A stretch of DNA of 64,000 bases, taken from assembly GCA_002376845.1 (NCBI GenBank), contig DFOS01000024.1:186001-250000 (forward strand), in the 5' to 3' direction. Each line of letters begins with the position of its first letter. Position 1 is the first letter of the stretch. The translations under genes and the position numbers were made by a program. The stretch is from Bdellovibrionaceae bacterium UBA3535. GTDB taxonomy: Bacteria > Bdellovibrionota > Bdellovibrionia > Bdellovibrionales > UBA840. Positions 7,346-17,700 of the stretch are shown here, in pieces. The notes under the pieces were generated by a model. That model made no database searches, was not told the DNA's origin, and saw only the letters and a program-made list of their open reading frames with translations.

Positions 7346-9784
7346 GTGTCTCAACAAGATATCGCGGCGGATGCCAATAAAGATCTAAAAGATTATAGCG
7401 CAGATTCCATTCAGGTTCTAGAAGGTTTACAAGCAGTTCGCAAGCGTCCAGGTATGTACATAGGGGATACTACTGCTAAAGGCTACCATCATTTAGTTTG
7501 GGAAATCGTAGATAACTCCGTAGATGAAGCCTTAGCAGGACATTGTTCGCATATAAAAATCACCGTACATGCCGATGAATCCATAACCGTAGAAGATAAT
7601 GGTCGAGGCATACCTGTGGATGAACACTCTTCGGGTAAAACCGCTTTAGAAGTTGTAATGACGGTTCTTCATGCCGGTGGTAAATTTGATGGAGGATCCT
7701 ACAAAGTTTCCGGTGGTTTGCATGGAGTGGGCGTATCGGTAGTAAATGCCTTATCTAGCCGGCTTAAAGTCGAAGTAAAAAGAAATGGAAAAGTATACAC
7801 ACAAGCATATGTTCGAGGTGTTCCTGAAGGACCGGTGGAAGAAACAGGTGAATCCGAAAAATCTGGAACTAAGGTTACTTTCAAGCCAGACACACAAATC
7901 TTTCAAGATACTTCGATAAGTTATAGTTACGAAACCTTATCAAAGCGAATTCGTGAAATGGCCTTTTTAAATAAGGGGCTTCGAATTACATTGCAAGATG
8001 ATCGCAACGGTAAAAAAGATGACTTTCAATTTTCTGAAGGTATATCAGAGTTTGTTACCTATTTAAATTCGGCACGTAAAACTTTTCATGATGTTATTTA
8101 CTTTTCTGGGTCAAAAGATGAAGTAGATGTGGAAATAGCAATGCAATGGAATGATTCGTACTCAGAATCAATTCATACCTACTGTAATAACATTAACACT
8201 ATTGAAGGCGGGACTCACTTAGTTGGATTTCGTACTGCATTGACTCGCTCAGCAAATTCTTATGCTAATAGTAAAAAACTATTAAAAGATTTAAAAAACA
8301 CAAATCTTGATGGGGACGACATTCGTGAAGGTTTGTCAGCAGTAATTTCTGTTAAGGTTAGAGAGCCGCAATTTGAAGGGCAAACCAAAACCAAACTAGG
8401 AAATAACGAGGTTAAGGGAATAGTAGAAGCCCTAGTAAATGAAAAATTAAGTGATTGGATGGATCGAAATCCTGGTCCGAGTAAAACCATTATTGGAAAG
8501 TGTGTAGAAGCTGCTCGCGCTAGAATAGCGGCACGTAAAGCAAGAGAGCTTACGCGCAGAAAATCGGCTTTAGATAGTGGCGGGCTTCCTGGAAAGATGG
8601 CTGACTGCCAAGAAAAAGACCCTTCTCTTTGCGAGTTGTATTTGGTTGAGGGTGACTCGGCAGGAGGAAGTGCGAAACAAGCACGTGATCGTAGAACACA
8701 AGCGGTTCTTCCTCTAAAGGGGAAAATCTTAAATGTGGAAAAAGCTCGCTTTGATAAGATTTTATCAAACGATGAAATCAAGATGATGGTTTCAGCTTTG
8801 GGCACAGGCTTAGGTAAAGATAATGTGAATCCCGACAAAATTCGTTATCACAAAATTATTATCATGACGGATGCCGATGTTGATGGTTCGCACATACGTA
8901 CATTGTTATTAACATTCTTCTATCGTCAATTACCTAGTGTTGTAGAAAAAGGATATGTATATATTGCGCAGCCACCTTTGTATCGAATTAAGAAGGGCAA
9001 GCAAGAAACATATATAAAAGGCGAAAGAGAATTAACTGAGTTCTTGTTGAATAACTCTGTATCCAATATTGAAATCACCAATCAAGAATTATCCAATGAA
9101 GAAATTAAATCCCTGATATTAGCGATTGAAAAATATAAAAAGTATGTGGATTCGTTAAGCATTAAATTTAATCCATCGATTATTAAATATATTCTTACTA
9201 GCGGAATAGACTTACAGAAAACATTAAAAGATAAGAATAAAATAACCGAAGATTTTGATAAAATAGTTTCTCTTGTAAATGAAGATGCTCGAGATGGGCT
9301 TAGTAATGCTTCCTATACTTTGACGGAAGACAAGGAAACCAACTCTTATACAGTAGAATTTGTTTTCGATAAATATGCTGCTAGAACTACGAATTTATTT
9401 GATCATGAAGAAGTAAGTTCATCCGAATTTAAAGAATTGTATGAATATTGGGAGCGAATCACGAGCTTAGCAAAAGCTCCTATTGAAATAAATTTTAATA
9501 ATAAGCATGAAGCTTTTAATGACTTTGAAGCCTTCTATCATTTTGTTATCGATGAAAGTAAAAAAGGTTTATATATCCAGCGCTATAAGGGATTAGGTGA
9601 AATGAATCCAGAGCAATTATGGGAAACCACATTAAACCCAGAAAATAGAACTTTGCTTCAAGTTGGAATAACCGACGCCATTGCTGCAGATGAGACTTTT
9701 AGTGTGCTAATGGGGGAACAGGTTGAGCCCCGTCGAAAGTTTATTGAAGACAATGCATTACAAGCAAAAGAACTAGATGTGTAG
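7346..9784 (+). CDS. gyrB: DNA gyrase subunit B
   Basis: GyrB is the ATPase subunit of gyrase, which introduces negative supercoils. The 812 residues show the GHKL ATPase (about 20-235: EIVDNSVDEALAGHC, VEDNGRGIPVD, GGLHGVGVSVVNALS), the transducer domain, and the TOPRIM domain with LVEGDSAGGSAKQARDR and the acidic metal site IIMTDADVDGSHIRTL. A roughly 165-residue insertion after PPLYRIKKGK gives the long Gram-negative form. The C-terminal QRYKGLGEMNPEQLWETT motif contacts GyrA. Translation starts at GTG right after the recF stop. Confidence 0.98.
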   Translation: MSQQDIAADANKDLKDYSADSIQVLEGLQAVRKRPGMYIGDTTAKGYHHLVWEIVDNSVDEALAGHCSHIKITVHADESITVEDNGRGIPVDEHSSGKTALEVVMTVLHAGGKFDGGSYKVSGGLHGVGVSVVNALSSRLKVEVKRNGKVYTQAYVRGVPEGPVEETGESEKSGTKVTFKPDTQIFQDTSISYSYETLSKRIREMAFLNKGLRITLQDDRNGKKDDFQFSEGISEFVTYLNSARKTFHDVIYFSGSKDEVDVEIAMQWNDSYSESIHTYCNNINTIEGGTHLVGFRTALTRSANSYANSKKLLKDLKNTNLDGDDIREGLSAVISVKVREPQFEGQTKTKLGNNEVKGIVEALVNEKLSDWMDRNPGPSKTIIGKCVEAARARIAARKARELTRRKSALDSGGLPGKMADCQEKDPSLCELYLVEGDSAGGSAKQARDRRTQAVLPLKGKILNVEKARFDKILSNDEIKMMVSALGTGLGKDNVNPDKIRYHKIIIMTDADVDGSHIRTLLLTFFYRQLPSVVEKGYVYIAQPPLYRIKKGKQETYIKGERELTEFLLNNSVSNIEITNQELSNEEIKSLILAIEKYKKYVDSLSIKFNPSIIKYILTSGIDLQKTLKDKNKITEDFDKIVSLVNEDARDGLSNASYTLTEDKETNSYTVEFVFDKYAARTTNLFDHEEVSSSEFKELYEYWERITSLAKAPIEINFNNKHEAFNDFEAFYHFVIDESKKGLYIQRYKGLGEMNPEQLWETTLNPENRTLLQVGITDAIAADETFSVLMGEQVEPRRKFIEDNALQAKELDV

Positions 9785-9794
9785 GTAGTTTGAT

Positions 9795-12266
9795 ATGACT
9801 GAGACAAAACCAGAAATTTTTAATACGGTAGAAATTTCCAAAGAAATGAAAGAAGCATACCTGCAATATTCCATGAGTGTAATTGTAGGTAGGGCATTAC
9901 CAGATGTTCGTGATGGCTTAAAGCCCGTACACCGCCGAGTCTTGTTTGCAATGTCTGAGCTGGGGAACTACCACAATAAGCCGTATAAAAAATCAGCCCG
10001 TGTGGTTGGTGATACTATAGGTAAATATCATCCACATGGTGATACTGCTGTTTATGATACCATTGTTCGCATGGCCCAAGATTTTTCACTTCGCTACCCA
10101 TTAGCGGATGGCCAGGGAAACTTTGGCTCCATTGACGGAGATACAGCGGCAGCTATGCGTTACACAGAAGTTCGTATGGCGAAGTTATCTGAGGAATTAT
10201 TAGAAGATATCGATAAGGAAACAGTAAGCTTCTCTGCAAACTATGATGATTCTTTGATGATCCCGGATGTATTGCCGGCAAAATTTCCTAATCTTTTGAT
10301 TAACGGCTCCACTGGTATTGCAGTTGGAATGGCAACCAATATTCCTCCGCATAATTTGACGGAAGTGTGTAAAGCCGTCATTCAATTGATTAGTGATCCA
10401 GACACAAGCATTGATGATCTAATGGAGATTGTTCAAGGCCCGGATTTTCCAACTTATGGTACTATCGTTGGTAAAAAAGGAATTGTTCAGGCTTATAAAA
10501 AAGGCCGCGGAATCATCACTGTAAAAGCTGTGGCGGAGATAGTAGAGTCCAAAAAAGATAGAGAACAAATCATTGTCAGTGAAATCCCTTATCAGGTGAA
10601 TAAGGCTCGACTAATTGAGAATATAGCTTCACTAGTAAGTGATAAAAAAATTGAGGGCATTTCTGATATACGTGATGAATCTTCTAGAGAAGGCATCCGT
10701 ATAGTTATTGATATCAAGAAAAATGATAGTGCTAATATAGTATTAAATAGACTCTATAAATATACGCAAATGCAAGTTAGCTACGGCATTATAATGTTAG
10801 CACTAGATGCTGAAGGCAAGCCACAAACCTATGATTTAAAAGGTGTTTTAGAAGCATTTACAGATCATCGCCGAGATGTTGTTACCAAACGTTGTATTTT
10901 TGAATTAAAAAAAGCAGAGGCAAGAGCACATATTTTAGAGGGGCTTAAAAAGGCATTAGATAATATTGATGATATTATTACGATGATTAAAGGCAGCAAA
11001 GAGCCGGCCATTGCAAAAGCCAATTTAATGCAATCCTACCAATTCTCTGAAAAGCAAGCCCAAGCAATCCTTGATATGCGTCTACATAGATTAACGGGTT
11101 TAGAGAGAGACAAAATCCTAAATGAACTTAAAGAAGTTCTATCAAAAATGGATTGGCTAAAAAAGGTTTTATCAGACGTAAACGAAATAAATAAAATCAT
11201 TGTTGAAGAGCTAAATGATATAATTGAAAAATATGGTGATGAAAGACGTACAAGAATTGAGGCTTCAGAAGATGAAGAGCTTGATGATGAGGATTTGATT
11301 ACCAAAGAAGATATGGTGGTTACGCTTTCAAAATCTGGTTATATCAAGCGTATTCCAACTAGAGAGTATCGAGAGCAAAAACGAGGTGGTAGAGGTCTTA
11401 AAGGTATGCAGACCAAAGAAGAAGATATGGTTAAAAGTATCTTCGCTACAGACACTCATACAACACTTATGGTTTTTACTGATCGAGGAAAGGCTTTTTG
11501 GGTAAAAGTTCATAGACTACCTCTTGGATCAAGAACATCAAAGGGTAGGGCGATAAATAATTTTGTTCAACTTACTAGTGGCGAACAAGTAATGGCAATT
11601 ATGCCAGTAAAAGAATTTGATGAAGATAAAAATCTAGTGTTCATCACTAAAAAAGGCATAGTTAAGAAAACACAATTAAAGCTATTTAAGCGTCCAAAAA
11701 CATCGGGCCTGATAGCGCTTAGCACGGATTTAGATGATTCGTTGGTTTGTGTAGATATTAGCTCTGGTGAAGATGATATTTTTATAACTACCAAACGAGG
11801 GATGAGTATTCGTTTTGATGAATCCAATGTTCGAGCAATGGGTAGAACAGCTAGAGGAGTAAAAGGCATAACTTTGGCTGGAGATGATGAGGTTGTTGGA
11901 GCCAGCGTACTCTACAAAGACTCACAGGCATCCGTATTGATCGTAACTAGTAATGGTTTTGGCAAAAGGGTTCCTGCTGATGAATATCGAGCACAATCCA
12001 GAGGCGGCGTAGGTCTTATTACGCAAAAAACCAATGCGAAGATTGGAACCGTTGTTGGTACGCGAACAGTAAACGATCATGATTCGCTCATACTAACTAC
12101 AGATCATGGCATGACTCTTAGAACGGATTGCCAGGGTATATCCAAAATCGGCCGAAATACTATGGGTGTTCGACTTTTTAAAGTAAAAGACAATGAAAAT
12201 GTTGTAGATATGGCTATCATTCCAGGAACAGCGGAAACAGCGGATGATATAGATGAAGCAACTTAA
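9795..12266 (+). CDS. gyrA: DNA gyrase subunit A
   Basis: GyrA carries the DNA-cleaving tyrosine and the DNA-wrapping domain of gyrase. The 823-residue protein has the winged-helix breakage-reunion region (YHPHGDTAVYDTIVRMAQDF, then MRYTEVRMAKL with the active tyrosine), a coiled-coil gate rich in Lys and Glu (about 370-490), and the beta-pinwheel C-terminal domain. The GyrA box appears as KRGGRGLKGM, close to the QRGGKG consensus that identifies gyrase rather than topoisomerase IV. The residue matching E. coli Ser83 is Thr. A Glu/Asp-rich stretch (EASEDEELDDEDL) precedes the pinwheel. The gene follows gyrB by 10 bases and overlaps the next gene by 14. Confidence 0.98.
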   Translation: MTETKPEIFNTVEISKEMKEAYLQYSMSVIVGRALPDVRDGLKPVHRRVLFAMSELGNYHNKPYKKSARVVGDTIGKYHPHGDTAVYDTIVRMAQDFSLRYPLADGQGNFGSIDGDTAAAMRYTEVRMAKLSEELLEDIDKETVSFSANYDDSLMIPDVLPAKFPNLLINGSTGIAVGMATNIPPHNLTEVCKAVIQLISDPDTSIDDLMEIVQGPDFPTYGTIVGKKGIVQAYKKGRGIITVKAVAEIVESKKDREQIIVSEIPYQVNKARLIENIASLVSDKKIEGISDIRDESSREGIRIVIDIKKNDSANIVLNRLYKYTQMQVSYGIIMLALDAEGKPQTYDLKGVLEAFTDHRRDVVTKRCIFELKKAEARAHILEGLKKALDNIDDIITMIKGSKEPAIAKANLMQSYQFSEKQAQAILDMRLHRLTGLERDKILNELKEVLSKMDWLKKVLSDVNEINKIIVEELNDIIEKYGDERRTRIEASEDEELDDEDLITKEDMVVTLSKSGYIKRIPTREYREQKRGGRGLKGMQTKEEDMVKSIFATDTHTTLMVFTDRGKAFWVKVHRLPLGSRTSKGRAINNFVQLTSGEQVMAIMPVKEFDEDKNLVFITKKGIVKKTQLKLFKRPKTSGLIALSTDLDDSLVCVDISSGEDDIFITTKRGMSIRFDESNVRAMGRTARGVKGITLAGDDEVVGASVLYKDSQASVLIVTSNGFGKRVPADEYRAQSRGGVGLITQKTNAKIGTVVGTRTVNDHDSLILTTDHGMTLRTDCQGISKIGRNTMGVRLFKVKDNENVVDMAIIPGTAETADDIDEAT

Positions 12267-13059
12267 ATATTTAATCGTTGTTCTATTTATCTCTTGTGGT
12301 TTTTCGTCCGTACAAATAGAGATTCAGCGCGGCGAAAAGGCAGAGGAAAGCCAAGATTATAAAGTAGCAGCCAAACATTTTAGCCGAGCCATGAAAAGGG
12401 AGCCAGGTACAACCGAGGCTTATTACGCAGCTAAAAAACTAGCCAATATCGCCTTGATACATCTTGATGATATTGAGATTGCCAATCGGGCTCTAAACTA
12501 TATCATTCTCAATACTACCAATATCGAGGACAAAAAGTCCGCCCTAGAGAGAAAAGCAAAAATTCAATATGAAAAAATTAGAAATTACGAGCAAGCGATA
12601 ATAGAGTTTCAACGCTTTTTACAGCTAGAAAAAAGAATCGAAAAAAGAATCGAAATTCAGTATTTGATTGCTCATTCATATTTTTACATGAATCGTTTGT
12701 TTCAAGCGGAACAAGAATTAGAAGAAATATTTAAAGTAGAAAAAAATAAAAAAACTCGAGAATACATATTTCGCGCTAGAATGATGCAAGCAAATATTTA
12801 TCATGCGCAAAAAAAATACGAAGAAGCTGCAAGCGCCTATCGCAATATCATTGATACATTTCCTAAGCTTTCTTTAAACCAAAAAGTATGGATGAACTTA
12901 AGTGTTTGTCTGGAGGATATGAAAAAGTTTAAAGATGCCATTGCCCTTTTGGAGAGTGTAGATTTAGAGAAAAATGAAAAGGTCTTTGTGAAACAGAGAA
13001 TTTCTCGTTTGAAGGATCGTTTAGAAAAAGAGCCGGGCGCAAAAGGTTTGCGTCGATGA
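12253..13059 (+). CDS. Secreted TPR-repeat protein, possible lipoprotein
   Basis: I do not recognise a specific family. The 268-residue protein begins with a hydrophobic segment (KYLIVVLFISCGFSS) whose FISC could be a weak lipobox, so it is probably exported and perhaps lipidated. The rest is helical with tetratricopeptide-like pairs, for example EESQDYKVAAKHFSRAMKRE, YEQAIIEFQRFLQLE and YEEAASAYRNIIDTFPK, suggesting a protein-interaction scaffold in the periplasm. An exact 12-bp tandem duplication at 12628-12651 encodes KRIE twice. It overlaps gyrA by 14 bases and the next gene by 4, so it is translated within the gyrase-ATP synthase run. A functional link to either is not shown. Confidence 0.75.
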   Translation: MKQLKYLIVVLFISCGFSSVQIEIQRGEKAEESQDYKVAAKHFSRAMKREPGTTEAYYAAKKLANIALIHLDDIEIANRALNYIILNTTNIEDKKSALERKAKIQYEKIRNYEQAIIEFQRFLQLEKRIEKRIEIQYLIAHSYFYMNRLFQAEQELEEIFKVEKNKKTREYIFRARMMQANIYHAQKKYEEAASAYRNIIDTFPKLSLNQKVWMNLSVCLEDMKKFKDAIALLESVDLEKNEKVFVKQRISRLKDRLEKEPGAKGLRR

Positions 13060-13268
13060 TGCGTCAATATGCTCTATTTTTAGGCTTAGGAATGGAGCTG
13101 GCAGGCTTAATTGTGGTTTTTCTATTCTTAGGAAGAGAGTTGGATGACTGGCTTCAGTGGCAGGGAATAGGCATTGCTATTAGTGTAGGCATAGCCATGG
13201 CCATATGGATTTTTCATTTAAGCATTGCTATGAAGCGATTAGGGAAAACAGAAAAAGATGGTGAATGA
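13056..13268 (+). CDS. Small AtpI/AtpZ-like membrane protein
   Basis: A 70-residue protein with two predicted membrane helices (about 7-26 and 34-54) separated by a short loop with RELDDWLQWQG. That arrangement is typical of the ATPase_gene1 (AtpZ/AtpI-like) family encoded just before Fo genes. Such proteins assist c-ring or ATP synthase assembly or carry Mg2+ or Ca2+; the role here is inferred from the family and from position. It overlaps the TPR gene by 4 bases (ATGATG) and the next gene by 11. Confidence 0.75.
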   Translation: MMRQYALFLGLGMELAGLIVVFLFLGRELDDWLQWQGIGIAISVGIAMAIWIFHLSIAMKRLGKTEKDGE

Positions 13269-13644
13269 TTTAGAAAAAACCAAATATTTTAAGATCTTAA
13301 TCCCTCTATCATGTCTTATGAGTTTCGTTATCTATATGCTTATAAATGCTCATTATGGCAGTGAGCAAGCCCTTAGCTATTTGTGCGGAGCAGGGCTAAG
13401 TCTAGTAAATATCGTGGCTTTGGCTTATGTGTTAAAAATTTTGTTTGCTCAGAAATCAGTTGCATGGGCTGTGGTGCTTATTGTATCTAAATACCCAATT
13501 TTAGGGTTAATTATCCTGTATTTAGCTCAAAAAGCTTGGTTTTATACACTTTATTTTTGTGCCGGCTTTGGGAGCATTTTAATCGTCGCAATTTTGGTTG
13601 CGGCATTTAGTAAGTTAAAGGTTAAAGCGGATGCGAATTCATAG
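13258..13644 (+). CDS. atpI: ATP synthase subunit I-like protein
   Basis: A 128-residue membrane protein with four predicted helices (about 11-28, 36-58, 68-86, 92-115) in the arrangement of the ATP-synt_I family. AtpI proteins help c-ring assembly. The helix pattern and the position immediately before atpB support the call; residue-level similarity is weak, as is usual in this family. The gene overlaps the small AtpZ-like gene by 11 bases and atpB by 14, so all are translationally coupled. A GTG one codon after the ATG is an alternative start. Confidence 0.7.
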   Translation: MVNDLEKTKYFKILIPLSCLMSFVIYMLINAHYGSEQALSYLCGAGLSLVNIVALAYVLKILFAQKSVAWAVVLIVSKYPILGLIILYLAQKAWFYTLYFCAGFGSILIVAILVAAFSKLKVKADANS

Positions 13645-14392
13645 CTTATCTCTCTCCCTAACAATTTTATTGTTACCGAAAATATCTTTGGCTGCAGGTG
13701 GACTGGTTCATTTTAATTGGACGCAGTTATTTCCATTTGTAAATTATGAAACCATCCCGGTTGCTACAGCCGCCTTAGCCGCCTTTGTTTTAATTGTCTT
13801 TAGTTTGATTGCCAGAGCCGCACTTCCTTCAAGTGCTGAGGACATTCGCCCGGCCGGCAGTTTTTCTGTTAGAGGTTTTTCGGAATCTTTGGTCGATTTT
13901 ATCATGTACTTAAATGATATGGTGGTGGGTGAGAAGCACCGAAAGTTTATTCCACTTTTTGGAGCTATTTTTGTATACGTATTTTTTAATAATATACTGG
14001 GTCTTTTCCCGGGAATGACTCCTGCTACAGATAACTATAATACAACGTTAGCCATCGGTATTTTTTCATTTGTTATGTACAATTATTTTGGATTGAAAGA
14101 GCATGGCATTGCTTATTTAAAACATTTTTTAGGTCCCGTTGTATGGTTGGCATGGTTAATGTTGCCAATCGAGCTAATTTCTCACTTAGTACGCCCCTTG
14201 AGTTTGGGTTTACGTCTAATGGGGAATATGCAGGGTGACCATACGGTATTAGGTATATTTTTGGATCTTACTCCATATCTAGTGCCAGTTGTATTTTATG
14301 GAATAGGAACGTTTGTATGTTTCATGCAAGCATTTGTTTTTACATTATTATCTATGGTTTATGTAAGCATGGCCATAGCTCATGATCACTAA
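13631..14392 (+). CDS. atpB: F-type ATP synthase subunit a
   Basis: Subunit a forms the ion half-channels of Fo beside the c-ring. The 253-residue protein contains the key arginine in RPLSLGLRLMGNMQGDH, preceded by LPIELISHLVRPLS, and the C-terminal helices ending VYVSMAIAHDH. An N-terminal stretch (LSLSLTILLLPKISLA) looks like a signal peptide, giving a periplasmic N-terminus. It precedes atpE by 12 bases. The F1 genes are not in this window, so the ATP synthase genes are split. Confidence 0.95.
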   Translation: MRIHSLSLSLTILLLPKISLAAGGLVHFNWTQLFPFVNYETIPVATAALAAFVLIVFSLIARAALPSSAEDIRPAGSFSVRGFSESLVDFIMYLNDMVVGEKHRKFIPLFGAIFVYVFFNNILGLFPGMTPATDNYNTTLAIGIFSFVMYNYFGLKEHGIAYLKHFLGPVVWLAWLMLPIELISHLVRPLSLGLRLMGNMQGDHTVLGIFLDLTPYLVPVVFYGIGTFVCFMQAFVFTLLSMVYVSMAIAHDH

Positions 14393-14404
14393 AGGGAGAC
14401 GACG

Positions 14405-14701
14405 ATGAGAAAATACATTTTATCTGCACTGTTGATGTTGGTAGCTGTACCTGCTTTTGCACAAGGAAACGAAAGTGGTTCCTACGGTATCGCGCTAGCA
14501 ATTGGTTTAATTATGAGTATTGCCCCATTAGGTGGTGCTATAGGCCAAGCTATTGCTGCACAATCAGCATTAGGTGGGATCGCTAGAAACCCAGCTGCAC
14601 AGCCCAAACTATTCGTACCAATGATTATTGCTCTAGCTCTTATTGAATCACTTGTGATCTATGCACTTGTGATTGCATTCCAGCTTGTAGGAAAGTTGTA
14701 A
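14405..14701 (+). CDS. atpE: F-type ATP synthase subunit c with signal-like N-terminus
   Basis: Subunit c builds the rotating ring that carries the ions. The protein has 98 residues, longer than the usual 75-85, because residues 1-20 (ending AVPAFAQ) look like a signal peptide. The two helices flank the loop IARNPAAQP, with Arg61. The ion-binding glutamate is E81 in ALALIESLVIYALV. Q48 in helix 1, S82 and Y86 match positions used in Na+-binding rings such as Ilyobacter (Gln32, Glu65, Ser66, Tyr70), but the following Thr is Leu83. Coupling-ion choice is therefore open. A strong Shine-Dalgarno (AAAGGGAG) precedes the ATG, which fits high c stoichiometry. Confidence 0.95.
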   Translation: MRKYILSALLMLVAVPAFAQGNESGSYGIALAIGLIMSIAPLGGAIGQAIAAQSALGGIARNPAAQPKLFVPMIIALALIESLVIYALVIAFQLVGKL

Positions 14702-14726
14702 TTTCTCAACTTACAATTAAGTAATA

Positions 14727-14752
14727 AGGCTCACTTTGTGGGCCTTTTTTTT
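14727..14752 (+). terminator. Rho-independent terminator after atpE
   Basis: AGGCTCAC and GTGGGCCT pair (8 bp, one G-U) around TTT, followed by eight T. It ends the plus-strand run from dnaN to atpE. The opposing helicase gene stops at its end, so it separates convergent units. Confidence 0.88.
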
Positions 14753-17700
14753 ATGATAATAGAAACTCAAAATCTTCTTGGCTAAGACTGCTAGATGATT
14801 TGGTGATGTCTTTTTCTGATTCCACATCCTGAAAGAGTGCATTGAAATGCGAAGATTTCTTTTCTTTTAAAAACTCTATCTTTTCTTCTACGGATTCTTC
14901 CATTAAGTAGCGATATACCTGTACATGCTTTTCCTGACCAATTCGATGTACACGGTCTGTTGCTTGGTTTTCTACCGCCGGATTCCACCAAGGCTCCATA
15001 TGAAAGACATAGGAAGCTTTCGTTAAGTTAAGGCCAACACCACCTGTTTTTAATGTCATGCATAGCACAGCGCCCTCTTCTAGGTTGTTAAATTCTGTAA
15101 GGGTTTCCTCACGCTTTTGTTTCGACATTCTGCCATCTATAGAATAAACAGGAATTTTCATGGCTTTTAGAGTCGAAATAATCTTTTCCAAAGAAGGTAT
15201 GAACTGAGTAAAAACAATGGCGCTTTCCCCACTATCCACGATGGATTCCAAACTATCTTTTAATAAAGCAATTTTAGGGGGCATTTCATTATAATTAACT
15301 CCAGGAATCGAATTGGGGTTGGAGCAAACTTGCCGTAGTCTTAATAGTGCAGTTAGCATAATCATCTGCGATTTAGCTTGTCCCACCTCTTGAATGGAGT
15401 CCTTGATTTTTTGATTCCAAGACAAGGCAACATCCCTATAAATTTTCTTTTGCTCCTCGGTAAAGGGGATACGCATAACGGTAATAGTTTTCTCAGGCAA
15501 TTCCTTTAAAATCTCTTTCTTAGTTCTACGTAAAACCAGTGGGCGGATCTTAGCTTTTAAATAATCCATATCCGATTTTTTTATTACTAATGGACTAATA
15601 AAGGATTTTTTGTAGTCATTGTAATCACCAAGAGAGCCAGGTACAACCGTATCAAGCAGGGAATAAAATTCTCCCAAGTGATTTTCTAAAGGTGTACCGC
15701 TTAAACAAATTTTAAACTTAGCATCGACATTTCTAGCGGCCACAGCTCGTTTGGTTACTATGTTCTTTATGTTTTGCGCTTCATCGTAAATATGTACGTT
15801 CCAAGAAAACCGAGGATAAAAATCAGAATGTTCTGTTAGAAGCCCATAGGTAGTCACCAGTACGCAGCCCTGTTTACTATTTAACTTATCTTCAAGCTCG
15901 GGTTTGTCTTTTGCACTAAAAGAATAAATAGGAAGCTTAGGAGTAAATTTTTCGCCCTCTGCTTTCCAGTTGTATACTAGGGAAGTGGGCACAACGATAA
16001 GCACATTGCCAAGATCGCCTTCTTCACGAAGTGATTCTAGAAATGATAGGGTCTGAATGGTTTTCCCCAGACCCATATCATCTGCAAGAATTCCGCCTAA
16101 GCGCAATTGGTAAAGATCCTGCAGCCAGCGCAAGCCACTTAACTGATAGGGCTTCAATTCACCTTGTATGTGGGGTGACAATTTTGGTTCACGGTGCTTA
16201 TCAGACAATGAATCATAAAAGGCACAAATTTCCTGCCACTCTTTACTTCCACTAATGTCCACACCTAAAGCTCGAAGTGCTAATAACTCAAGGGTGGAAC
16301 TTTTAGGGAGCTCATATAGGCTTTTTTGCGTTTTGCTAGATTTATTTTGCTCCTTTTTCTGTGCAATTTTTTTCCAGAATCTTTCCAAGGCTTTTACCGA
16401 AGGCATATCTTTTTGTTTTAAAACATAAACCTTTCCGTTATGTTCTAGCCAGCCGCCTTGGGTAAAATCTATAGCGGCCTCCACATCAACCTCTTCGCCG
16501 CGCAAGAAAAACTTAGGGTGTAATGCAAACCAATCCATCTTTTGTTTGTCTTCGCCACCTTCTTCTTGGTTGGACACGTTGAACTGCCAAGAAAAATCAT
16601 CAGTATCTAAAGTTTCTAGTTCTTTGCCATTCAAAAACAAAGTCCATCCGTATTCTTTTAATGTAAACAAAGACTGTATCCGAACATGTTTTTTTAAGCT
16701 TTTGGAATAAGTAGAGTATTTGGCAATTTTATCGTTTATACTTAGGTCTTCGATGTCTTTTAGAGTGCTTAGTTCCCAGTCCTTTTCATTTTCAAGATTA
16801 GCAGTAAAAGGGAAAAAGTCTCCGCGAGATTTTTTGAATAAATCACCATCGCTTTGAATTAAAATATCATCTAGTATGGTCAAAAATAATTGAGCCCAGG
16901 CTTTTTTTGCGTCAATGAACTTGTATTCACTATCCTCAGTAAAAATGGATACAGTGCCATCTTCAAATTCTTGGAAAATGCGGTAGAAGTTGGCGATAAG
17001 CGTATTACAAATGTTTTTAGATACTAAAAACTTTAAATTGTCCTCAGCCCTTATACCCTCAGTTAGATTCACTGCTTTACCTAGGGTGATAAAAAGGTCC
17101 TCTAAAAAGTCTTCGGGGCTCTTTCCTTTTGGATCAAGAAGATAGTGCAAAATATTATAAATATAAAGAGAATACAAACCGGTGTGTTTGGCAAACTTTA
17201 GATCGCGACTTCTTTTAGTTCCTCTTCGATCCGTAATATGGTTTTCGTTTTCAAAAAGGTAACGGAAGCCATATTCAAAACCTTGAATAATATGATGAGC
17301 CAAAAAACCAAAATTAAAAATCAAATTGTCTTTGTATGAAAGAGCAACGGAGTATTGGTTTGATTTTGATATATAAAGGTGAAATCTAAATTCCTCTTTG
17401 GGTATTTCTTTAACATCAAAGTTAAGGCTGTAGTCTAAGAAAGGGTATTCTTTTTGTTTTTCTGCTAAAAACTGCGTTACGAATTGGATGGTTTCATGGG
17501 ATGCCAAAGGAATTTCTAATACATAGTCCGGTATATTGATTTCTGCTTTATGTACATCACTATCATTTTTGTGTTGCAGCTCATGAAGGAAGTCTTGAAA
17601 ATCCCGCAAAAACAAAGACAGTGGGTTAAAAAATAATAAATCTTCATCTTTGCGCCATTCAAAGTTTTTAAAACAAACCGTGTTATCTCGATTTAAATTT

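Noticed and set aside
8260..8838. 192-codon minus-strand frame inside gyrB
   Set aside because: Antisense shadow of conserved gyrB coding; serine- and phenylalanine-rich with no recognisable motif.
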